Shown: one piece after another, positions 59,905 to 64,000 of the stretch | How the letters are laid out: every line of letters starts with the position of its first letter | How positions within the stretch are numbered: the first letter of the stretch is position 1 | Origin: Streptomyces sp. NK15101 | GTDB lineage: Bacteria > Actinomycetota > Actinomycetes > Streptomycetales > Streptomycetaceae | Assembly: GCF_020400725.1 (NCBI RefSeq) | Contig: NZ_JAINVG010000030.1 | Coordinates: 1-64,000 of the forward strand | Length of the DNA: 64,000 bases | Reading direction: 5' to 3' | Translations under genes and position numbers: made by a program | Notes under the pieces: generated by a model | Told to the model about the DNA's origin: nothing | Databases searched by the model: none | Seen by the model: the letters and a program-made list of their open reading frames with translations, nothing else

Positions 59905-61065
59905 ATGTCCGCCGGCAGCACCTACGAGCGGCTCCTCGGCGAGTCGCAGGGCGGAGGACTCGAGAGCGCCGGCGGGGGCGGCGCGCCGAGTCCACCGGAT
60001 CCCGAACGCCTGATCGCGCAACTGTCCGACGAGGTCGGCCGGCTGGAGGAACGCCTCGGGGAGAGAGCCGATCCGGTGGCGCGGAAGCGACTGATGAGCG
60101 GCGCCGAGCACGCGCTGCGGGAGGTCGTCGACCACGGCGCCGAGGCCCGGCTCGACAGGCGGGACATCGCGAGGCTGGAGGCCGTCGTCCACAGCGACGG
60201 AACCCGCCCGGTGCTCTTCGTCGAGGACGACTTCTTCGACGTCACGGCACCGGCGGCGGCGAACTGGGCGGCAGCCCTGTCGCGGATCGAGGCCGAGCTC
60301 CGCACCGTCTGCCGGGCGGCCGGCCGGGTGAACGACCCGAGCTCGCTCCTCGGCTACCAGGGCACGGCGTGGGCGATCGACGACGGCGTCGTCGTGACCA
60401 ACTACCACGTCCTGGAGGCCGTCTCCACGCATCCGTCGCGTACCGACGGGCAGTTCGGCGGGGAGCTCAAGCCCGGCGTGGCGGTCGACTTCGGCGCGGA
60501 GGTCGGCGGCGGGCCGCCGGACCGCGTCTTCCGGATCAGCCGCGTCCTGGGCGTGGGGCGCGCGGGGGCACCCGAGCACGCCCACCCCGACATCCCGGGG
60601 GTCAACTTCGACGGCCTCGACCTGGCCGTACTCGAACTCGAACGGGTGAACGGGCGGCCTTTTCCCGCCCCGGTCCAGGTGGCCCGGGGCGACGACCCGG
60701 CGACGCACGGAGCGCTCGCCTCCCGCGGGCGCGGCGTCTACGTCGTCGGCTTCCCCGGCAGCGCGGCGTCGACGAGGCCGGACGTCTTCGCCGAACTGTT
60801 CGCCGGGGTCAAGGGCGTGAAGCGCCTCACTCCCGGAGTGCTCACCGAGGGCCGGGGCGAGGTGACCGACGACGCCCGACACTGGATCATCGGCCACGAC
60901 GCCAGCACGCTCGGCGGCAGCTCCGGCTCGCTCGTCGTCGACCTCGAGGCCGAGGGCCGGAAGGTCCTCGGCCTGCACTTCGCCGGGGTCCCCGACCGCG
61001 TGAACTGGGCCCACGGCCTCGAAGGGGCGACACCCGAACTGGCCGCCGCGATACCGGGGTGGTGA
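59905..61065 (+). CDS. Leaderless trypsin-like serine protease with helical N-terminus
   Basis: A 386-residue protein from ATG 59905, 41 bp after the metalloprotease gene. The first 110 residues are disordered, then coiled/helical (PERLIAQLSDEVGRLEERLGE). The trypsin fold begins near 140: GYQGTAWAIDDGVVVTNYHVLEA (His168), FDGLDLAVLELE (Asp239) and DASTLGGSSGSLVVD (Ser340), so the triad is complete. No signal peptide is present, so it should act in the cytoplasm, like trypsin domains that occur in bacterial conflict and signalling systems. Its stop overlaps the next gene by GTGA. Confidence 0.86.
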   Translation: MSAGSTYERLLGESQGGGLESAGGGGAPSPPDPERLIAQLSDEVGRLEERLGERADPVARKRLMSGAEHALREVVDHGAEARLDRRDIARLEAVVHSDGTRPVLFVEDDFFDVTAPAAANWAAALSRIEAELRTVCRAAGRVNDPSSLLGYQGTAWAIDDGVVVTNYHVLEAVSTHPSRTDGQFGGELKPGVAVDFGAEVGGGPPDRVFRISRVLGVGRAGAPEHAHPDIPGVNFDGLDLAVLELERVNGRPFPAPVQVARGDDPATHGALASRGRGVYVVGFPGSAASTRPDVFAELFAGVKGVKRLTPGVLTEGRGEVTDDARHWIIGHDASTLGGSSGSLVVDLEAEGRKVLGLHFAGVPDRVNWAHGLEGATPELAAAIPGW

Positions 61066-61301
61066 TCCCCGCCTTCGCGGCGCTCGTGGGGTACGCCGGC
61101 CGTCCGCGGGTCACGGGGCCCCCGCGCGATGCGGCGGAGCTGCGTCCCGACCCGCGGCTCACCGCCCTCAGCCGCGCCTTCGCCCGCTGGGACGACGCGC
61201 ACCGGACCCTCCTGGAAGGGCTCGGCCGGGGCGTGTGGTCCGCGCATGACGGCCCCGGGCGGGCGATCCGCCCTTCTCGGCCCCGCCTCACCGGGACCTG
61301 A
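61062..61301 (+). CDS. Small gene coupled to the protease pair, 79 aa
   Basis: GTG 61062 overlaps the protease stop (GTGA), the same coupling used in genuine operons elsewhere in this window. The product has a short start, a Pro/Arg-rich stretch and a helical core (LTALSRAFARWDDAHRTLLEGLGRGVWS). No known family is recognised. It may be an inhibitor, adaptor or sensor of the two proteases. The 3' end overlaps the convergent pucR-like gene by 14 bp. The call rests on coupling and an intact frame, so it is moderate. Confidence 0.55.
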   Translation: MIPAFAALVGYAGRPRVTGPPRDAAELRPDPRLTALSRAFARWDDAHRTLLEGLGRGVWSAHDGPGRAIRPSRPRLTGT

Positions 61302-62823
61302 GCGCGAACCACAGCTCCATGCGCACGTCCGGATCGTCCAGGTCCCGTCCCAGGAGTGCGGCGCAGCGGGCGATCCGCTGCCGGACGGTGTTGCGGTGGA
61401 TGTCCATCGCGACGGCCGTCCGGTCCCAGCCGCCGTGCAGCGAGAGCCAGACGCGCAGGGTCTCGGCGAGCGGCCCGGTCAGCGGGGCGAGGAGGGCGCG
61501 CGCGTGGGCGGCGGCCTCGTCCGGGTCCACCAGGGTCGCGATCCCGCCCGGGCGGTGCCGCACCAGATCCGCCCCGGTGGCCTCCGCCCGCCGCAGGGCT
61601 CGCGCCGCCTGCGCGTCGGCCGCCGACAGCTCGTCCGCCTCGACGGGGGCGCCCACCCCCAGCGTCCAGCCGGACTGGGCGGTGACGGGGGAGGAGGCGG
61701 GCAGGAGCAGGCGTACGACTCCGGCCGCGCGCCCCGGAGCCGTCCCGCCGGGCCCCGTCGCCCCGCCCGGGCCCGTCGACCCGCCCGGACCCGTCGCCTC
61801 GCCCGGCCCCGTCGTCCCGCCCGCGTCCACCAGCGGCGTTCCCAGTGCCGCGGCCAGCGAGGCCGCCGCGAACGGCGTGCCGTCGCCGCCCCGCGCGTGG
61901 ACCACCGTCCAGGGGCCCGGGCCCAGGGTGCCCGCGACCTCCGCCGGGGCCGCGCCGAGCAGCAGCCGGACCAGGGCCCCGTCCCGTACGGTCACGTCCG
62001 CGCCCCGGTGCGGGGCCGTGAGCAGCGAGAGCAGGACCACCGCCACGCCCGCGATCGTGTGGTCGCCCGGGCCGCGCCGCTCCGTCGCCACCCCCAGCGT
62101 CAGGCCGTCCCCGCCGCCCAGGGCGTACGCGGCGAGCCGCAGCCCGCCGCCGTCGCCGCTCGCCGAGGCCGGGCCGCCGGGGCGCGGCCCGAGCACCCCC
62201 GCGAGGTCCCGCAGCGCCCGCGCCGCCTCCGCCGGGACCTCCCGGCCGGCCGCCGCCGTCTCCGTGCCGTCCGCGCCGAACAGCGCCGCCCGTCCCCCGA
62301 GCCGGGAGGCGAGCGCACCGAGCACCGCCGGGACCGGGGCCGGCCGGGCCGCGGCCGCCGCCAGCGACTGCTGGGCCTCGGTCACCCGGCGCAGCTCGTG
62401 CAGCCGGGCCTCCGCCATCAGCCGCCACAGCGCCCGCGCCACCGCCGTGAACGGGGTCCGCGGCGGCACCTCGACGAGCGGGAGCCCGTGCCGCGCGCAG
62501 GCCTCGACGAGCCCGGCGGGGACCGTGTCCCACACCGGCGTCACCCCGAAGGCGAGCGCCGCCGCCCCCGCCTCCACGACCCGGCCGACGAAGTGCGCCG
62601 GATCGGTGAGCTGCACGCCCGCCGTCATGAGCAGCTCGCCGCCGAGCAGGTACGGATGGGGGTCGGCCATCTCCGAGGTGTGCACCCAGTGCAGCAGTAC
62701 GTCCTCGGGCCCGGCCAGCAGCCGCAGGCCCAGGTCGGGACGGGCGAGCAGCGCGGCGAGCGGCACCGGGGGCGCCGGGGGAGTGGAGCCGGGCTCAGAG
62801 GGAGGCGTCGGGGTCATCGTCAT
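61288..62823 (-). CDS. PucR-family transcriptional regulator
   Basis: A 511-residue protein from ATG 62823. The N-terminal purine-catabolism-regulator-like domain is at about 15-130 (LLHWVHTSEMADPHPYLLGGELLMTAGVQL). A GGDEF-like middle region contains a repeated GPGG(S/A)TGPGG stretch near 365. The C-terminal HTH_30 is LRVWLSLHGGWDRTAVAMDIHRNTVRQRIARCAALLGRDLDDPDVRMELWFAL. It is divergent from the ureohydrolase gene, so it most likely regulates nitrogen release from guanidino compounds or related amines. Confidence 0.93.
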   Translation of the reverse strand: MTMTPTPPSEPGSTPPAPPVPLAALLARPDLGLRLLAGPEDVLLHWVHTSEMADPHPYLLGGELLMTAGVQLTDPAHFVGRVVEAGAAALAFGVTPVWDTVPAGLVEACARHGLPLVEVPPRTPFTAVARALWRLMAEARLHELRRVTEAQQSLAAAAARPAPVPAVLGALASRLGGRAALFGADGTETAAAGREVPAEAARALRDLAGVLGPRPGGPASASGDGGGLRLAAYALGGGDGLTLGVATERRGPGDHTIAGVAVVLLSLLTAPHRGADVTVRDGALVRLLLGAAPAEVAGTLGPGPWTVVHARGGDGTPFAAASLAAALGTPLVDAGGTTGPGEATGPGGSTGPGGATGPGGTAPGRAAGVVRLLLPASSPVTAQSGWTLGVGAPVEADELSAADAQAARALRRAEATGADLVRHRPGGIATLVDPDEAAAHARALLAPLTGPLAETLRVWLSLHGGWDRTAVAMDIHRNTVRQRIARCAALLGRDLDDPDVRMELWFALRSR

Positions 62824-62937
62824 GTGCCCTTCGTACATCGCGCGCCCGAACAGTGGAGGAAACGTACACTTCAACGTGGGCTTCGGGCGACTTACGGTCG
62901 AGCCGGACCCCGACGACCCCCCAGGAGGACTCCGAGC

Positions 62938-63921
62938 ATGAGCAGCAGCGACCAGAACGCCTTCCGCGGCCCGATCGACTCGTCCCGCATCCCGCGGTAC
63001 GCCGGTCCCGCGACGTTCGCCCGTCTGCCGCGGCTCGACGAGGTCGGCACCGCCGACGTCGCCGTGGTCGGCATCCCCTTCGACAGCGGCGTCTCCTACC
63101 GCCCCGGCGCCCGCTTCGGCGGCAACGCCATCCGCGAGGCCTCCCGCCTGCTCCGCCCGTACAACCCGGCGCAGGACGCCTCCCCCTTCGCCCTCGCGCA
63201 GGTCGCGGACGCCGGCGACATCGCCGCCAACCCGTTCAACATCAACGAGGCCGTCGAGACCATCGAGGCCGCCGCCGACGACCTGCTCGGCACCGGCGCC
63301 CGCATGATGACCCTCGGCGGCGACCACACCGTCGCCCTGCCGCTGCTGCGCTCCGTCGCCAAGAAGCACGGCCCCGTCGCCCTGCTCCACTTCGACGCGC
63401 ACCTCGACACCTGGGACACCTACTTCGGCGCCGAGTACACCCACGGCACCCCGTTCCGCCGGGCCGTCGAGGAGGGCATCCTCGACACCTCCGCCCTCTC
63501 CCACGTCGGCACCCGCGGCCCGCTCTACGGCAAGCAGGACCTCACCGACGACGAGAAGATGGGCTTCGGCATCGTCACCTCGGCGGACATCTACCGCCGC
63601 GGCGCCGACGAGGTCGCCGACCAGCTGCGCCAGCGCATCGGCGACCGCCCGCTGTACATCTCCATCGACATCGACTGCCTCGACCCGGCCCACGCCCCCG
63701 GCACCGGCACCCCCGAGGCCGGCGGCATGACCTCCCGCGAGCTCCTGGAGATCCTGCGCGGCCTCTCCTCCTGCAACCTGGTCTCCGCCGACGTCGTCGA
63801 GGTCGCCCCGGCCTACGACCACGCCGAGATCACCGCGGTCGCCGCCTCCCACACGGCGTACGAACTGACGACGATCATGTCCCGCCAGATCGCCGCGGAG
63901 CGCGCCGGCGGCGCGAAGTAG
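62938..63921 (+). CDS. speB: Agmatinase-type ureohydrolase
   Basis: A 327-residue arginase-family enzyme from ATG 62938 with AGGAGG before it. The binuclear Mn site is complete: GGDHTVALP, HFDAHLDTWDTYFG and SIDIDCLDPAHAPGTGTPEAGG. Substrate-loop residues HGTPFRRAVEEG match agmatinase and guanidinobutyrase. It would release urea from agmatine (to putrescine) or 4-guanidinobutyrate. The name follows the usual annotation; which of the two substrates is preferred cannot be told from sequence. The divergent PucR regulator suggests substrate-induced catabolic use. Confidence 0.88.
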   Translation: MSSSDQNAFRGPIDSSRIPRYAGPATFARLPRLDEVGTADVAVVGIPFDSGVSYRPGARFGGNAIREASRLLRPYNPAQDASPFALAQVADAGDIAANPFNINEAVETIEAAADDLLGTGARMMTLGGDHTVALPLLRSVAKKHGPVALLHFDAHLDTWDTYFGAEYTHGTPFRRAVEEGILDTSALSHVGTRGPLYGKQDLTDDEKMGFGIVTSADIYRRGADEVADQLRQRIGDRPLYISIDIDCLDPAHAPGTGTPEAGGMTSRELLEILRGLSSCNLVSADVVEVAPAYDHAEITAVAASHTAYELTTIMSRQIAAERAGGAK

Positions 63922-63951
63922 TCTCGGGCCGGGTCGTGGGCACGCGTTCCC

Positions 63952-64000
63952 CAGGGCGAGGGGGGTCCCCCCGCTCGGGCGAAGCCGAGAGCTCGGGGGA
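63952..64000. repeat. Repeat unit at the window end (related to the 255-bp element)
   Basis: The last 49 bases match, in reverse orientation, the 45-bp right-hand unit at 3935-3977 with several differences (GGGTCCCCCC...GCTCGGGCGAAGCCGAGAGCTCGG). It continues past the window edge, so it may be part of another full element. Confidence 0.7.

Overview
The window is chromosomal DNA of a Streptomyces or a close relative. Support for this comes from the very high G+C with strong third-position GC bias, a set of lineage-marker genes (adpA with an in-frame TTA codon, the desferrioxamine genes, a cdgA-type PAS-GGDEF-EAL gene, DasR-type operators at chitin genes), GTG and TTG starts with GGAGG-like ribosome sites, and many 4-nt GTGA stop/start overlaps. 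From memory, the gene order from about 29 kb to the right end matches S. coelicolor SCO2793 down to SCO2770 (orn, adpA, glmS, hex, des, acdH, methylcrotonyl-CoA carboxylase genes, pucR, speB) with some local gains and losses. No database was consulted.

Layout. 1-6.2 kb: an SPFH membrane protein cut by the window edge, a secreted copper monooxygenase for chitin under a DasR-like site, an acyl-CoA synthetase with a TetR-like operator, a 255-bp repeat element, a NarL-type two-component pair and tRNA-Lys. 6.2-13.9 kb: a frame-broken IclR regulator, a flavin monooxygenase, a modular GH18 chitinase with paired DasR-like repeats, the c-di-GMP protein CdgA, a secreted M6-like metalloprotease and a second identical tRNA-Lys. 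13.9-20.7 kb: small conserved genes and a three-gene cassette (PD-(D/E)XK nuclease with a cysteine cluster, unknown 529-aa protein, SF1 helicase), then a PAP2 phosphatase. 20.8-28.8 kb: metabolic and regulatory genes, an OmpR-type two-component pair and a second GH18 protein (CBM2 plus catalytic domain). 28.8-34.2 kb: tRNA-His, orn, adpA, a small membrane protein, a universal stress protein and an acetate-type transporter. 34.2-38.3 kb: glmS and a GH20 hexosaminidase. 38.3-45.8 kb: desD, desC, an inserted tnpB-like gene on the opposite strand, desB, desA and a desF-like ferri-siderophore reductase, with iron boxes. 46-56.6 kb: leucine/branched-chain acyl-CoA catabolism (acyl-CoA dehydrogenase, HMG-CoA lyase, methylcrotonyl-CoA carboxylase subunits, TetR regulator), a phosphatase-like gene, a cation diffusion facilitator, a thioesterase and another acyl-CoA dehydrogenase. 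56.6-64 kb: a membrane-anchored XRE regulator, a small secreted protein, a compact operon of two leaderless proteases plus a small coupled gene, a PucR regulator and an agmatinase-type ureohydrolase.

How the genes fit together. Chitin and N-acetylglucosamine use runs through the left and centre: oxidative cleavage (AA10), two GH18 proteins, hexosaminidase and GlmS. DasR-like sites stand before three of these genes, and a shared direct repeat stands before both GH18 genes. Iron uptake is DmdR-type controlled, but the des operon is physically split by the tnpB-like insertion. The right part degrades leucine-derived acyl-CoAs under a TetR operator.

The least explained parts are the tnpB-like gene, which carries apparent losses in its RuvC-III and zinc-finger residues, inside the siderophore operon; the zinc protease/trypsin/small-protein operon; the nuclease-unknown-helicase cassette; and dispersed repeat elements, one of which has entered the coding sequence of desA in frame.
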